NCBI GenBank assembly: GCA_016931935.1
Contig: JAFGDW010000118.1
Span: 1 to 33,628, forward strand
Reading direction: 5' to 3'
DNA from: Candidatus Zhuqueibacterota bacterium
GTDB taxonomy: Bacteria; Zhuqueibacterota; Zhuqueibacteria; Thermofontimicrobiales; Thiofontviventaceae
Length of the DNA: 33,628 nucleotides
Of the stretch, positions 33,534 to 33,628 are shown one piece after another. Each line of letters opens with the position of its first letter. Positions within the stretch are counted from its first letter, which is position 1. The notes beneath the pieces were generated by a model that was not told the DNA's origin, searched no databases, and saw only the letters and a list, made by a program, of their open reading frames with translations. The position numbers and the translations under genes are program-made.

Positions 33534-33628
33534 TTTATTAATTTAAATGATTATGTACATATTTCAGCTATAATGGTCGGCTCGGCTTGAATGCACGCTG
33601 TAAGAAGACGATCAAAGATTTTGTCCAA
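33534..33628. other. Right end of window, nothing identified
   Basis: The last 95 bases show no repeat or gene start that can be supported; any gene beyond cannot be judged. Confidence 0.5.

Overview
The window suggests a chromosome segment from a Gram-negative bacterium of the FCB lineage outside classical Bacteroidota (Calditrichota, Ignavibacteriota or KSB1-like). The main evidence is the secreted multihaem protein at 7114-9711, which ends in a YPNPFNP-type (type IX secretion) C-terminal sorting domain. An outer-membrane beta-barrel, lipoproteins and a TTGAYT/TATATT promoter style fit this. This placement is inference; no rRNA is present to test it.

Region 1 (about 0.6-14.0 kb, all on the minus strand) is a candidate electron-transfer locus with its own regulators. 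In transcription order it holds a heme-c-sensing histidine kinase (a CMQCH motif in its periplasmic domain), a sigma-54-type NtrC response regulator, a single-domain receiver, a 9-haem type IX-secreted cytochrome, a 31-haem lipoprotein built from 205-residue hexahaem repeats, an outer-membrane beta-barrel, and a 14-haem cytochrome with an N-terminal membrane anchor. The set matches the logic of a porin-cytochrome conduit: periplasmic carrier, barrel, surface multihaem, secreted multihaem. The sensor could match its expression to redox state.

Region 2 (14.2-22.9 kb) is mostly housekeeping: rpsU, a YqeY-like gene, a CvpA-family gene and mutS2 in one plus-strand run; then an unknown lipoprotein on the minus strand; then a YgjP-like metalloprotein, PTS enzyme I (ptsI) and a short-chain dehydrogenase on the plus strand.

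Region 3 (23.4-31.7 kb, plus strand) is an accessory island: an ECF-like sigma factor, a membrane protein with two anti-sigma-type zinc-binding motifs and TPRs, a membrane protein with an HEFAH...DEY metallopeptidase signature, a small membrane protein, a 1011-residue TPR-CHAT protein with a His/Cys dyad, and a small two-helix membrane protein. I regard it as the best candidate for an undescribed system: sigma-factor control combined with two putative proteases. Base composition changes abruptly inside the CHAT gene.

Region 4 (31.7-33.6 kb) is repeat-rich. Three related 170-177 bp elements share inverted termini of the type GTATCCNTTCAATAA. One has a perfect 8-bp target duplication that includes the Shine-Dalgarno sequence of a DUF4332-type gene. 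Related two-hairpin cores also occur near 0.3 and 6.9 kb. No tRNA, rRNA, CRISPR array, prophage or transposase gene was seen.
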